DNA of 64,000 bases from Novipirellula galeiformis (GCF_007860095.1 NZ_SJPT01000005.1:310001-374000); one strand, 5' to 3'. Counted from the stretch's first letter, positions 8,402 to 18,597 are shown. Notes: generated by a model not told the origin, from the sequence alone. Made by a program: numbers and translations.

Positions 8402-8449
8402 GGCTGCCTCTCGGATCCGACAGGCAGCCATGTTTTCACTTTTTTTCTT
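8402..8449 (+). terminator. Rho-independent terminator between channel and C39 protease genes
   Basis: GGCTGCCT pairs with AGGCAGCC around a 12-nt loop, followed by a T-rich tail (TTTTCACTTTTTTTCTT). It lies between the channel stop codon and the protease start, so downstream expression would depend on read-through or on a promoter inside the gap. Confidence 0.85.
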
Positions 8450-8468
8450 GCCATGGAGGGTAAGTTAC

Positions 8469-9179
8469 GTGATATCCAAGATTGCCGTCACGATCGCTTT
8501 GGCTTCCCTATGCTTGTCGGCAAGCATGGCGGAAGCCCAGCAGGTGTCGATTGCGGGTCGAAGCGTCGTCCGAGACCCCAAATTCATTTTCCAAAAACCG
8601 GTCGACAGTTGGAAAGAACGCAAGACGCGACACGTGGTCATGCAGCAGCGTGATTACAGTTGCGGTGCTGCGGCTTTAGCGACACTCGTGCGATACTATT
8701 GGGGGCACAATGTCACCGAAGAAATGGTATTGAACGTCGTGGAAAAAATGTTGACCCAAGAGGAGCTTCAGGACCGTGCCAAGGAAGGCTTGACCGTTGC
8801 CGATGTCGAAGCGGCTGCGGTTAAAATGGGTTACAAGACCATGGTGGGTAAAGTCACCTTGGCCAAATTATCCGAGAGCAAGGTACCCGTGATCATTGTG
8901 ATCAACCTGGGGGGCACAAACCATTTTGTCGTGGTTCGCGACATCATCGGAGGATGCGTTTTTCTTGCCGACCCGCTACGAGGCAACATCCGGATTTCGA
9001 CCGCAGGATTGCAGCAGAGCTGGGTGGAAAACGCGATTTTGGTCGTCGCTCCCGAAGGCGAAACCCAATCCTCACGTTCACAGATGGCAGTGACCGATAA
9101 CGAGCGAATCGAAGGCTATCTGAACCGACAAGTGATACGTCGAGAAGTTGCTGGCGGAGTGTCCGCGATTCAGCGATAA
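8469..9179 (+). CDS. Exported C39-family cysteine protease (FapD-like)
   Basis: From the GTG at 8469 the product is 236 residues with a textbook signal peptide ending SASMAEA-Q. GGAGGG lies 8 nt upstream of this start; a longer frame from 8382 would place a terminator inside the gene. The C39 catalytic triad is complete: Cys65 in DYSCGAAAL, His152 in GGTNHFVVV and Asp168 in LADP. Unlike bacteriocin exporters there is no ABC transporter attached, and the stand-alone secreted form matches FapD. The expected role is cleavage after a GG-type leader of an exported protein; the protein encoded at 4830 has such a site. Confidence 0.88.
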   Translation: MISKIAVTIALASLCLSASMAEAQQVSIAGRSVVRDPKFIFQKPVDSWKERKTRHVVMQQRDYSCGAAALATLVRYYWGHNVTEEMVLNVVEKMLTQEELQDRAKEGLTVADVEAAAVKMGYKTMVGKVTLAKLSESKVPVIIVINLGGTNHFVVVRDIIGGCVFLADPLRGNIRISTAGLQQSWVENAILVVAPEGETQSSRSQMAVTDNERIEGYLNRQVIRREVAGGVSAIQR

Positions 9180-9190
9180 TCCGAGCGAAT

Positions 9191-9220
9191 CCTTCATCGC
9201 CAAGCCTTTGGCGATGAAGG
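9191..9220 (+). terminator. 13-bp perfect hairpin after the C39 protease gene
   Basis: The stem CCTTCATCGCCAA/TTGGCGATGAAGG closes a 4-nt loop 12 bp beyond the stop codon. No T-run follows. Confidence 0.7.
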
Positions 9221-9416
9221 ACCGGTCGCTCCGCAAATGGAATTCGCCTAGGGTGACGATGGACTTGTCACCTGCAGAGCCCTGTTAATCTATCGCCTAG
9301 GTCTCCGCGTTCTTGCTCCTAGCCCCGCAGACTCGCGATGCCGATGCGAATTCTGCAAAATTCTAAACGCGATTATTCCAAAAGCTCTTCTTGCGGTCCG
9401 ACGTCAACCAGGATCG

Positions 9417-10826
9417 TCATGCCAAAATGTCGTGAATTACGCTTCCGTGAACATCGGTCAAGCGAAAATCACGGCCGGCATAACGATAGGTCAAACGTTC
9501 GTGATCGAGTCCCAAGCAATGGAGCATCGTGGCATGTAAATCATGAACACTGGTGCGATTCTGTTCCGCTCGGAAGCCAAATTCGTCGGTTGCGCCGTAA
9601 ACCGTTCCCCCTTTGATTCCCCCTCCAGCCATCCAGACACTGAATCCCCAGTGATTGTGGTCGCGTCCCAGCAACGAGGCCCCACCGGCCCCCAGTTCGA
9701 CAGTCGGCGTGCGTCCAAATTCGCCGCCCCAAAGCACCAGCGTGTCGTCCAACATACCTCGCTGCTTCAAGTCCGTAAGCAGTGCAGCAATCGGTTGGTC
9801 CAACTCGCCGGCCAGTTTGCGGTGGCTGTCTTCAATCTTTTCGTGGTTGTCCCACGGTTGCCCAGCACCGTGCCACAATTGCACATATCGCACTCCACGT
9901 TCGAGCAATCGCCGCGCGATCAAGGTTTGACGACCGTGTACGCCGGAGCCATAAAGATCCAAAATGTGCTGCGGTTCGTCCGCCAGCTCAAACGCTTCCC
10001 TGGCATCCCGCTGCATGCGAAACGCCAGCTCATACGATTGAATCCTGGCTTGCAATTGAGCATCGTGGCGGGGCTGAAGGTGTTGGTCGTTCCAGCGGCG
10101 AAGTAGATCCAATTGCCGTCGTTGAACATCGCTTGACACCTGAGGATGTTCAATATTTTCAATGAGCTTATGAAACTCACGATGCTGTGAATCGATGTAG
10201 GTGCCCTGAAACGCGCCCGGCAGAAACGCGGATTGCCAGTTCTCGTTGTCCTTGATGGGCAAACCTCCGGGGCACATGGAAATGAATCCGGGTAGGTTCT
10301 GGTTTTCGGTCCCCAGACCATACATCAGCCACGATCCCATGCTGGGCCGAGTTTGAACGGAGTCGCCACAATTCATCAGCATCAGCGACGGTTCATGATT
10401 GGGGACCTGGGCGTACATCGAGCGGATGACGGCGATATCATCGATGTGCTGTGCCGTTCGTGAGAACAATTCGCTCACTTCGATCCCCGATTCTCCATAT
10501 CGCTTAAACGAAAAGGGGGATGGAAACGCGGCACCGGTTTTGCGTTCGGTCGTCAGCGTGTTCGCGAGCGGTTGGCCGGCGTATTTCGCCAACGCAGGTT
10601 TCGGGTCAAAGGTATCGACATGCGACGGCCCTCCATTAAGAAAAAAGTGAATGACACGCTTCGCACGCCCAGGAAAATGAGGCGATCGCGCAGCCAACGC
10701 CCCCGGCGCGCCTGATTCGGATGCCAACAAATGGTCGTCGCCCAGCACGCCCGCCAGCGCCAGTGAGCCCAGACCAAGGGCGGATCGCGACAGCAAATCG
10801 CGGCGGTTGATATTCGGGTTTGTCAT
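9417..10826 (-). CDS. DUF1501 secreted protein (alkaline-phosphatase/sulfatase-like fold)
   Basis: From the ATG at 10826 the product is 469 residues. It starts with a Tat signal: NRRDLLSRSALGLGSLALAG. The DUF1501 hallmarks follow: FFLNGGPSHVDTFDPKP near the start of the mature part, LMLMNCGD, RGVRYVQLWHGAGQPWDNH, LVLWGGEFGRTP and DHNHWGFSVWMAGGGIKGG. In planctomycetes DUF1501 proteins are almost always paired with a DUF1549/DUF1553 cytochrome, and the same pairing is seen here (gene at 10948). They are thought to act in the periplasm in breakdown of complex polysaccharides, but no activity is proven. Confidence 0.93.
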   Translation of the reverse strand: MTNPNINRRDLLSRSALGLGSLALAGVLGDDHLLASESGAPGALAARSPHFPGRAKRVIHFFLNGGPSHVDTFDPKPALAKYAGQPLANTLTTERKTGAAFPSPFSFKRYGESGIEVSELFSRTAQHIDDIAVIRSMYAQVPNHEPSLMLMNCGDSVQTRPSMGSWLMYGLGTENQNLPGFISMCPGGLPIKDNENWQSAFLPGAFQGTYIDSQHREFHKLIENIEHPQVSSDVQRRQLDLLRRWNDQHLQPRHDAQLQARIQSYELAFRMQRDAREAFELADEPQHILDLYGSGVHGRQTLIARRLLERGVRYVQLWHGAGQPWDNHEKIEDSHRKLAGELDQPIAALLTDLKQRGMLDDTLVLWGGEFGRTPTVELGAGGASLLGRDHNHWGFSVWMAGGGIKGGTVYGATDEFGFRAEQNRTSVHDLHATMLHCLGLDHERLTYRYAGRDFRLTDVHGSVIHDILA

Positions 10827-10947
10827 CACCAATTCCAGTCTCAATAAAGTGCATTCGCCGGTTCAGGCTGATGAGAGCGATGCCTGATGGAGTATCAAAA
10901 TCGCCATATCACGACGGAGTTGTCCGAGGTGCGCGATCGTACTCAAT

Positions 10948-13900
10948 TTAATCCACAAACAAAAATTCGTTGGTGCAAATCAATACCTGAGCAAGCTGCT
11001 CGAGTTCGTCGAGTTGTAAGCGGGTATCTTTCGGAAAATCCGATTCGGCATTCCAGCTTTCGTCTGGCGAGCCTTCGAGCGTGATCTCCCAGAGGTACTG
11101 ATCGCTATGAAGCACCTTGTTGATATCCACGATGAAATCGATTGTTTCGCCTGGCTGCACTCTCAACATGTCGACATTCAAATCGGCGATGTCCTTGTGA
11201 AGACTGGTCGATGTGAGCAGCCCGCCAATCGAGCTGAAGATACTGGCGCGAATTCCATCACCTGGGGTTGCTTGGTGGGTGACTTTGGAACGAATCGAAA
11301 CCGTCATCGCACGTGGAGCGGTCCAGCGACGAACCGCGGCATGCTGAACATCGTTCCCCGGATGGCCTCCGGTCGCGGTGAGTTGAACCCAGCCGAGTTT
11401 GTCATCAGGCCAAGCGGGGCCGCCCTGCCAGGCCTCGCCCGTGAAATGCGGCAATTCCGTAAACCCCTCAAGCCGCTGTGTTGCTGAATCGTAGTGTCCA
11501 AAACCATAACTCCACTCAAGTTCTCTGGACTCGGCTTTTGTCGCCTTTGCGGAAATCGGATGGGTTAACAACGCCATGGCGTCGGCCATCTCGGCTTCAC
11601 TCGGAGCCCGCTGGTAGGCGAGCTGGAACATTTGGGTGATCGCTTGCGGTGGCGGTTCATCTCGCACAAGATTCGCCAGAGCTCGAGCACGCTGGAGCAC
11701 CAACGGATGATTCATGAAGAACAATGCCTGTTGAGGAACCGTCGTCTGATTTCGTTGGGGGACATGTAAGTCCGGGTTAGCAAAATCGAACATCCGCAAC
11801 GCTGTTGGAAAGTACTGTCGATCGATTTGTCCATAGAGGCTGCGGCGGTTCGGAAACGGAGCCACAAACATGTCTACGGGTTTGCCACCGACGCTTCGAT
11901 CCAACGCCCCAGAAGCTTGCAGTAGCGAATCACGCAGTTCTTCGAAGGAAACCCGTCGCGGATTCATTCTCGATAGCAAGCGATTTTCTGGATCGACTCG
12001 GGTCACACGTTGCCGATGTTCGGCGTTTTCAGGCATCGTCGAGCTTTGTCGATACGTTGCCGACAACACGATCAAACGATGCAGTGCCTTGAGGCTCCAA
12101 TCTTTCCGTATCCATTCCGCGGCCAGCCAATCGAGCAATTGCGGATGCGAGGGAGGATCCGCACGCACGCCAAAATCGCTGGGCGTCAACACTAGGCCCG
12201 TGCCAAAATGATGCATCCAAACGCGGTTGACCATCACTCGTGCTGTTAGCGGATTTTGTGGATCGATGATGGCTTGGGCTAGTTCCAATCGTCCGCTGCC
12301 AATTTGGAAAGGTTGCCGCGTCGGCTCGCTGATCACGCTCAGAAATTGACGCGGAACGTTGTCGCCCCGTTTTAAAGGATTGCCGCGCAGAAAGATACGT
12401 GGTTCGACCGGCGTCGCGAGGTCCACGAGCGACACGGCCACGGGAATCGGTTCGGCGGCACCAATCAACCAGCGGTCGACATCACCTTGAAGCTTCCACA
12501 GCGTCGTCACGCTGCTACTATCAAAGAACGTTTCACAGTGCGAGATGGGGCTCTTCGGGACGCGGCACATCGGCGAATTCAACACCGCCCGCAGGGCTTC
12601 GGTATCGGCATCACACGACATCACCTCTGGATCGATTTGGGCAAACACTTCACCGTATCGATCACAAACATCACGGAACGTTAGCGGCGGAGTACAAAAG
12701 GCAGCGGCAATTTCGGAGTTGACGTTTTGATCCCTCACGGACGACTCGTGCCAACGCCGAGTGACATTTTCAGCCTCGGTGGCAAACGTGACCGGGTCGA
12801 GATCAGCGTATGCATGCCACAGTGCAAAGACTGAATCGCGGTTCGGTTTCACAGCACGTAAATAACCTTCCCACTGACGCACGAACGCCGGCAGCAGGTC
12901 CGATTTCTGGAAAATTTGATCAAAGCCATCGGCCGGATATTTGTGCAGTTCGGTTTGTGCGAACAAGTAATCCGCAATGCGTTCACGGGCGCGTTGTGAA
13001 GATTCGCTAGCCAGTTGCTGCATGGTTTCCTGCAGCGTCGACTGTCGCTTTGCTAACTCGGCTTGAAACGCTTCGTCACCAGGATGATCCCTCAGCACGG
13101 TTTGTTTCTCGTAACAGCTGTCGAAAACACCGTAGAGCGAATAGTAGTCGGCGGTCGGAATCGCGTCATATTTGTGGTCGTGACAGCGAGCACAGGCGAC
13201 TGTCAAACCCATCGTGCCACGGGTGACGACATCGATGCGGTCATCAATCACATCACGTCGCACGCCCAGAAAGCGGCGTCCCAATGTCAGTAGCCCCATT
13301 GCCGCCAAGTCCTCCGGTTGGCTGTCGGTGACTTGGTCCGCTGCGATTTGCAGCAACAAAAATCGATCGTAAGGCAGGTCGTCGCGAATCGCTTTGACAA
13401 CCCAATCCCGATACGTCCAAGCCTGGGTCCAGAATCGTTCTTCCCGCGCATACACGTAGCCTTTGGTATCTGAATAGCGAGCGACATCGAGCCAGTGGCG
13501 CCCCCAATGTTCGGCATAGTGCGGCGATTGCAACAGTCGTTCCACGACTTTTTCGTACGCCAAAGGATCGTCATCGTGAATGAACGCAGCAACCTCGTCG
13601 GGCGTCGGTGGCAAACCGGTCAATGAGTACGTCACTCGGCGGATCAACGTGCGACGATCCGCAGGCGGCGATGGCGGCAAGCCTTGCTCGTTCCGCTTGG
13701 CTGCGATAAACGCGTCAAGCGGCGTCTGAATCCATTCCGCATCAGCAAGGTTTTGAACCTCGGGAATGGCGGTCGGCTCAACCGCTTGAAACGCCCAGTG
13801 ATCCTGGCTGTGGTGCGGCGTTTGTTCGGCGGGCAGCATCGACTCCGCGGGCCACCGAGCACCACTGTCAATCCAGGCCTCGATGGAACGTATTTCGTGT

Positions 13901-14280
13901 TCCACCAACGCTTTGTTGGGCGGCATTTCCAAGCCGCCTTCACGTCGGATCGCCGAAACGAGCAAACTGGCTGCGGCATCCCCTGGCACGATGGCCGCGT
14001 CACTATCTCCACCGGCCAATAGCGATTGAAGCGAATCGACTCGCAGACCTCCTTGCTGCTTTTTTGCGCCGTGACATTCGCCGCAACGTTCAATCAGCAC
14101 CGGTCGCACGTGTTGCTCGAAAAAATGCTCTTCCTGTTCTGTCATCACTACTGTGTTTTCATCACCAAACGCAGTGGTAACCAACAGCAATGTCGACAGC
14201 GCCGCAAATCCGGACAAGCAGATTGCACCGGAGCGGCAAAGGTTCCCAAACAACAATCTCGAGGGGGTCACGAGAAGCAT
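10948..14280 (-). CDS. Planctomycete cytochrome C (PSCyt1) / DUF1549 / DUF1553 protein
   Basis: The 1110-residue protein starts at the ATG at 14280, followed by a signal segment (CRSGAICLSGFAALSTLLL). A cytochrome-type CGECHG motif lies at about residues 66-71 in the PSCyt1 domain. DUF1549 follows (FIAAKRNEQGLPPSPPADRRTLIRRVTYSLTGLPPT in pieces, then HYAEHWGRHWLDVARYSDT and ARCHDHKYDAIPTADYY). DUF1553 comes near the end (NPLTARVMVNRVWMHHFGTG, SDFGVRADPPSHPQLLDWLA). An extra C-terminal portion of about 170 residues resembles a beta-sandwich. It forms a probable two-gene unit with the DUF1501 gene downstream. Confidence 0.93.
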   Translation of the reverse strand: MLLVTPSRLLFGNLCRSGAICLSGFAALSTLLLVTTAFGDENTVVMTEQEEHFFEQHVRPVLIERCGECHGAKKQQGGLRVDSLQSLLAGGDSDAAIVPGDAAASLLVSAIRREGGLEMPPNKALVEHEIRSIEAWIDSGARWPAESMLPAEQTPHHSQDHWAFQAVEPTAIPEVQNLADAEWIQTPLDAFIAAKRNEQGLPPSPPADRRTLIRRVTYSLTGLPPTPDEVAAFIHDDDPLAYEKVVERLLQSPHYAEHWGRHWLDVARYSDTKGYVYAREERFWTQAWTYRDWVVKAIRDDLPYDRFLLLQIAADQVTDSQPEDLAAMGLLTLGRRFLGVRRDVIDDRIDVVTRGTMGLTVACARCHDHKYDAIPTADYYSLYGVFDSCYEKQTVLRDHPGDEAFQAELAKRQSTLQETMQQLASESSQRARERIADYLFAQTELHKYPADGFDQIFQKSDLLPAFVRQWEGYLRAVKPNRDSVFALWHAYADLDPVTFATEAENVTRRWHESSVRDQNVNSEIAAAFCTPPLTFRDVCDRYGEVFAQIDPEVMSCDADTEALRAVLNSPMCRVPKSPISHCETFFDSSSVTTLWKLQGDVDRWLIGAAEPIPVAVSLVDLATPVEPRIFLRGNPLKRGDNVPRQFLSVISEPTRQPFQIGSGRLELAQAIIDPQNPLTARVMVNRVWMHHFGTGLVLTPSDFGVRADPPSHPQLLDWLAAEWIRKDWSLKALHRLIVLSATYRQSSTMPENAEHRQRVTRVDPENRLLSRMNPRRVSFEELRDSLLQASGALDRSVGGKPVDMFVAPFPNRRSLYGQIDRQYFPTALRMFDFANPDLHVPQRNQTTVPQQALFFMNHPLVLQRARALANLVRDEPPPQAITQMFQLAYQRAPSEAEMADAMALLTHPISAKATKAESRELEWSYGFGHYDSATQRLEGFTELPHFTGEAWQGGPAWPDDKLGWVQLTATGGHPGNDVQHAAVRRWTAPRAMTVSIRSKVTHQATPGDGIRASIFSSIGGLLTSTSLHKDIADLNVDMLRVQPGETIDFIVDINKVLHSDQYLWEITLEGSPDESWNAESDFPKDTRLQLDELEQLAQVLICTNEFLFVD

Positions 14281-14793
14281 GATTCGTAGATGGGGCGAGA
14301 GGCGGGGCAGGCAGATAGCGAGCAGGTTCCGAATATACCCGATGCGGGGCGGCAATGCTAAGTTTTTAGTATTCCCCCTCCAGACTGAAGGTATTGTAAT
14401 GCCGTAGGCCGCCCCCAAGAGCCTAAGCAAAGGCATTCCGGCAAATGCACTTTCGCGAGAAAAAACAGCTGCTCAGACTCACTGAGTCGAAAACACAGAG
14501 CGGCGTACGACGATGGTGATTGCATTCACCCGTGCCCATCACAGGCCCAAAACAAGAAGAGTCCAGGTGCGGTTTCCATCGCGTTAAACGATCGGTGGAC
14601 GATCGAGCCCGCTCAAATGCAGGTCGTCCGCATGCCATTTGCTTACTACCCATAGCGAACGATTGCCCCCCAGACACCGTCGACAATCGATAGATTTTGC
14701 ATTTTCTTCGGTGTACACTAATCCGTCTCGCACCCAGCGTGTCCTGCCCCGGCGATTCGCCCCTCTCTTTCCCTCCATCCCAGCAGAACTTCG
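14281..14793. other. Divergent intergenic region
   Basis: This 513-bp gap separates the start of the DUF1553 gene (leftward) from that of the DUF1080 fusion (rightward) and must hold both promoters. No convincing gene or repeat is seen in it. Confidence 0.6.
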
Positions 14794-17700
14794 ATGCCGC
14801 TGCACTCTTTTTTCCCCTCGTTGTTATTTCTGTTGCTCGCGGTCACGCAGTCGTTCGCGGCCGAGCCACCCCAAAACAGCTCCCCGGGTACTGAAAAGTT
14901 TAGGATCCTGTTCAACGGGAATGACCTTTCGGGATGGAAGGGAGTCGATGGTTTTTGGTCGGTCTCGCAAGGGGCGATCGTAGGACAAACGACCCCGGAA
15001 AATCCAACCAAAGGCAACACCTTTTTGGTGTGGCAAGACGGCGAAGTCGCCGATTTTGAATTCCGCTGTAAAGTCCGTTTCGAGGGCAATAACTCGGGCG
15101 TCCAATACCGCAGCAACATCGTCGATGCGGACCGATTTGTGCTGGCGGGATACCAGGCGGATCTGCATCCCAGCCAGAACTACTTTGGCATGATGTACGG
15201 CGAAAAGTTTGCCGACCGTGGCATCATTGCAACTCGCGGTCAAAAAATTCAGATCCAATCTGATGGCGAAAAGCAAGTGCTTGCCCAACTGCCGAGTAGT
15301 GAGCAACTCACCGACACTCAGTGGAACGACCTGCGGATCGTTGCCGTCGGCAACCGCATCATCCATCAAGTTAATGGCGTGACCACCGTCGACGTGACCG
15401 ACGATCACCCCAAAGCGTTGCACAAAGGAGTGCTCGGATTGCAACTGCACGCTGGACCTGCGATGAAAGTCGAGTTCCGTAACCTGTTGCTGCGAAACCT
15501 TGATGCGGAATCGGGCAAGCAGCTTGTTCGCAAGCTCTCGGAATCCGCTACGACACCAAGCAAAGACGACGCGGCAGCGAATCCACAATCACCCGATGCG
15601 AAGAAGAAGTGGCTGACGAGCGCCCCCGAAGCTCAGTGGATTTGGAGCAAACAATCGACCAAGAATCAAAAGCGGTTCTTTCGAAAATCGTTCTCGCTCG
15701 CTGCGGCCGCGAAATCAGCTCGTCTGTACACCACTTGCGATAACCACGTCAAAATTTGGATCAACGGGCAACAGGTAGGTCAAAGTGATGCATGGCAGGA
15801 GCCGGTCGAAGCCGATGTCGCAAAACAGCTAAAAGTCGGCGAGAACGTGATCGCGATCGAAGGGCAGAACGACGAAGGCGTCGCGGCGTTGGTGCTGAAG
15901 ATGACTGCGGAATTGGCCAATCAGACCGAGACGACCGTCATTACAGATGCGTCATGGCAGATCGCCGAAAGCGTCACCGACGGCTGGCAAACCGGGGCGA
16001 CTGACGCTGCGACTTGGGCCACCGGGACGCTGCACGTGGCTGGCAAATTGGGTGTCGGTCCTTGGAACGTTCCTAACTACACCGCATCCGGTGGCAACAA
16101 CGATCCACTGAATCCGCGTCACATCATCACTCCACCTGGTTTTGTGATCGATCGCTTGTACGAGGTCCCGAAATCCGAAGGAAGCTGGGTTTGCATCACC
16201 ACCGATGCAAACGGCGGCTTCTACGCCAGCGACCAAGCCGACAAGGGACTGTTTCATATCACCTTGGCCGACGGACAAACCAAGGTTGAACCGATCGTCG
16301 TCAAAGATCCCGAGAACGGCCAAGTCCTCTCGGGGGCTCAAGGCTTATTGTGGGCGTTTGATTCATTGTGGGTGCACCGCAACGGCGGCCACTTGTATCG
16401 CGTCACCGATAGCGATCAAGACGGCAAACTCGATACCGCCGAGCGTTACCCGAGTAAAACCGGGGGCGGTGAGCATGGTAACCATGCTCTGATTTTAACC
16501 GAAGACGGTAAAGGCATTTACATGGTCGGCGGGAACCATGCCCCGATGGGTAACATTGCGTCCAAGCGAGTTCAATCATGGGACGAAGATTTTCTATTGC
16601 CACGAATGTGGGACGCTCGCGGGCATGCCCGTGGCTTGATGGCGCCCGGTGGCTGGGTCACACGGCTGGATCCTGAAACGAAAAAACAAGAGCTGATCTG
16701 TATCGGCTTCCGCAACGAGTACGACGTCGCACTGAACCGCTTCGGTGACATGTTCACCTTTGATGCCGACATGGAATGGGACATGGGCATGCCGTGGTAC
16801 CGCCCCACTCGAATTTGCCAAGTCGTCAGCGGTGGCGACTACGGTTGGCGCAGCGGCAGCGGGAAATGGCGTCCGTATTTCGAAGACAGTCTGCCACCCG
16901 TCGTGGACATCGGTCCCGGCTCGCCCACGGGCGTCGCCTCAGGAATCGGAGCCGCGTTTCCAACGAAGTACCAAGAGGCACTGTATGCACTCGATTGGAC
17001 GTTTGGAACGATTTACGCCGTTCACATGACGCCCAACGGCGCGGGATACAGCGGGGAAAGTGAGCCGTTTGTGTACGGCACACCGCTCCCTGTGACGGAC
17101 GCGGTGGTCGGTTCGGATGGACACTTTTACTTTGCCGTCGGCGGCCGTGGCGCGGATTCGGCTTTCTTTCGCGTCCGATATGTCGGTGACCAATCGACGG
17201 CGGCACCCGCGACCAATGCAAACGACGCGAGTGCGAAAGCACGCCAGACGCGGCGCATGCTCGAAGCCTTCCACGGCCACGTCGATGCCAAAGCAATCGA
17301 GACCGCGTGGCCCTATTTGGCCAGCGAAGACCGTTTCATTCGCGCCGCAGCACGAGTTGCGATCGAATCACAACCGGTCGCCCAGTGGGCCGATCGCGTG
17401 CTAAGCGAATCGGATTTGCAAACCAAAATCACCTCGGCCGTGGCACTTGCACGACTCGGTGATGCGAGTCACCAAGGGCCGCTGCTAAACAGCTTGTTGG
17501 CAATGGAACCGACCGAACTTTCCGAAATGCAACTGCTAGGATTATTGCGAGCCTATGAATTGACCTTCATCCGCTTGGGCAAGCCGAGCGAAGAGCAGCG
17601 AAAACAAGTCATTGCGGAACTGGATAGTTTGCTGCCCAATCAATCCTCCGACGTGAATCGCGAATTGGTTACGATCCTGGTTTATTTGCGTTCGCCGGGC

Positions 17701-18576
17701 GTGATTGACAAGGCAATGAAATTGATCACTGACGGCTCCGAACCGGTGATCCCCGATTGGGAAGAGTTGGCCAGCCGAAACCAGGGCTACGGAGCGAGCA
17801 TTAATAAAATGCGTGAGAACCCGCCACCGTCGCAAGAAATCGCACTGGCGTTTGAACTGCGAAATATGGCAACCGGATGGACCCTAAGCCAGCGAAGGGC
17901 TTACTTCGAATTCCTGAATCGAGCCGCCAAAGCCTCCGGCGGCGCCAGCTATCCTGGATTCCTGGAAAACATGCGAACCGAGTCACTCGAAACCTGTTCC
18001 AACGAAGAGCGAGCGGCGTTACAGGATATCACGGGCGAGGATTTCAATCCGGTTCCGGACTTTGAGATCAGCCCGCCCAAGGGGCCTGGGAAAAAATGGA
18101 AGCTCGACGAAGCGCTGGCTGCCGCAAGCGGCAAACCTAATTTCGAGCGCGGCCGAAGTTTGTTCTTTGCCGCCGAGTGTGGCAAATGTCATCGTTTGGC
18201 CGGCCTAGGCGGCGGCGTCGGCCCCGACTTGACCAGCATTCCCAACAAGTTTGACCAACGCTACGTGGTCGAAGCGATCGTCCATCCCAGCAAGGATATT
18301 TCGGACCAATACGGTTCGACCAATGTGCTCGTCGACAGCGGCCAAGTCGTCACGGGAATCGTGGTGGACAAGGGTGACAAGATCGAGGTCTATCCGATCA
18401 AGGCGACCGACAAACCGGTGGTGGTCTCGAAAGACGAGATCGAATCGATGGAGCCAGCGGCGGTGTCCCAGATGCCCGAAGGCTTGCTCGATGCGTTGAG
18501 CCAAGAAGAGATTCGCGATTTAATCGCCTACCTGATGTCGGCGGGCAACGCCAACGATCGTCGCTACCAAAAGTAG
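14794..18576 (+). CDS. DUF1080 / beta-propeller / HEAT / cytochrome c fusion protein
   Basis: This 1260-residue secreted protein has a signal peptide (to about 23). A DUF1080 (3-keto-disaccharide hydrolase-like) domain covers roughly 30-235 (FNGNDLSGWKGVDGFWSV, NSGVQYRS, GYQADL). A galactose-binding-like beta-sandwich follows (about 270-430, KIWINGQQVGQS). A sorbosone-dehydrogenase-type propeller covers about 440-800 (PPGFVIDRLYEVP, DADMEWDMG, GGDYGWRSG). A HEAT-like helical region covers about 820-1050. The C-terminal haem c domain has CGKCH at about 1129-1133 and GVGPDLTSI. Such proteins are typical of planctomycete periplasmic sugar oxidation. DUF1080 is often a separate gene; here it is fused. 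Confidence 0.92.
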   Translation: MPLHSFFPSLLFLLLAVTQSFAAEPPQNSSPGTEKFRILFNGNDLSGWKGVDGFWSVSQGAIVGQTTPENPTKGNTFLVWQDGEVADFEFRCKVRFEGNNSGVQYRSNIVDADRFVLAGYQADLHPSQNYFGMMYGEKFADRGIIATRGQKIQIQSDGEKQVLAQLPSSEQLTDTQWNDLRIVAVGNRIIHQVNGVTTVDVTDDHPKALHKGVLGLQLHAGPAMKVEFRNLLLRNLDAESGKQLVRKLSESATTPSKDDAAANPQSPDAKKKWLTSAPEAQWIWSKQSTKNQKRFFRKSFSLAAAAKSARLYTTCDNHVKIWINGQQVGQSDAWQEPVEADVAKQLKVGENVIAIEGQNDEGVAALVLKMTAELANQTETTVITDASWQIAESVTDGWQTGATDAATWATGTLHVAGKLGVGPWNVPNYTASGGNNDPLNPRHIITPPGFVIDRLYEVPKSEGSWVCITTDANGGFYASDQADKGLFHITLADGQTKVEPIVVKDPENGQVLSGAQGLLWAFDSLWVHRNGGHLYRVTDSDQDGKLDTAERYPSKTGGGEHGNHALILTEDGKGIYMVGGNHAPMGNIASKRVQSWDEDFLLPRMWDARGHARGLMAPGGWVTRLDPETKKQELICIGFRNEYDVALNRFGDMFTFDADMEWDMGMPWYRPTRICQVVSGGDYGWRSGSGKWRPYFEDSLPPVVDIGPGSPTGVASGIGAAFPTKYQEALYALDWTFGTIYAVHMTPNGAGYSGESEPFVYGTPLPVTDAVVGSDGHFYFAVGGRGADSAFFRVRYVGDQSTAAPATNANDASAKARQTRRMLEAFHGHVDAKAIETAWPYLASEDRFIRAAARVAIESQPVAQWADRVLSESDLQTKITSAVALARLGDASHQGPLLNSLLAMEPTELSEMQLLGLLRAYELTFIRLGKPSEEQRKQVIAELDSLLPNQSSDVNRELVTILVYLRSPGVIDKAMKLITDGSEPVIPDWEELASRNQGYGASINKMRENPPPSQEIALAFELRNMATGWTLSQRRAYFEFLNRAAKASGGASYPGFLENMRTESLETCSNEERAALQDITGEDFNPVPDFEISPPKGPGKKWKLDEALAAASGKPNFERGRSLFFAAECGKCHRLAGLGGGVGPDLTSIPNKFDQRYVVEAIVHPSKDISDQYGSTNVLVDSGQVVTGIVVDKGDKIEVYPIKATDKPVVVSKDEIESMEPAAVSQMPEGLLDALSQEEIRDLIAYLMSAGNANDRRYQK

Positions 18577-18597
18577 CGACAGCTTTACCGCGATGCA

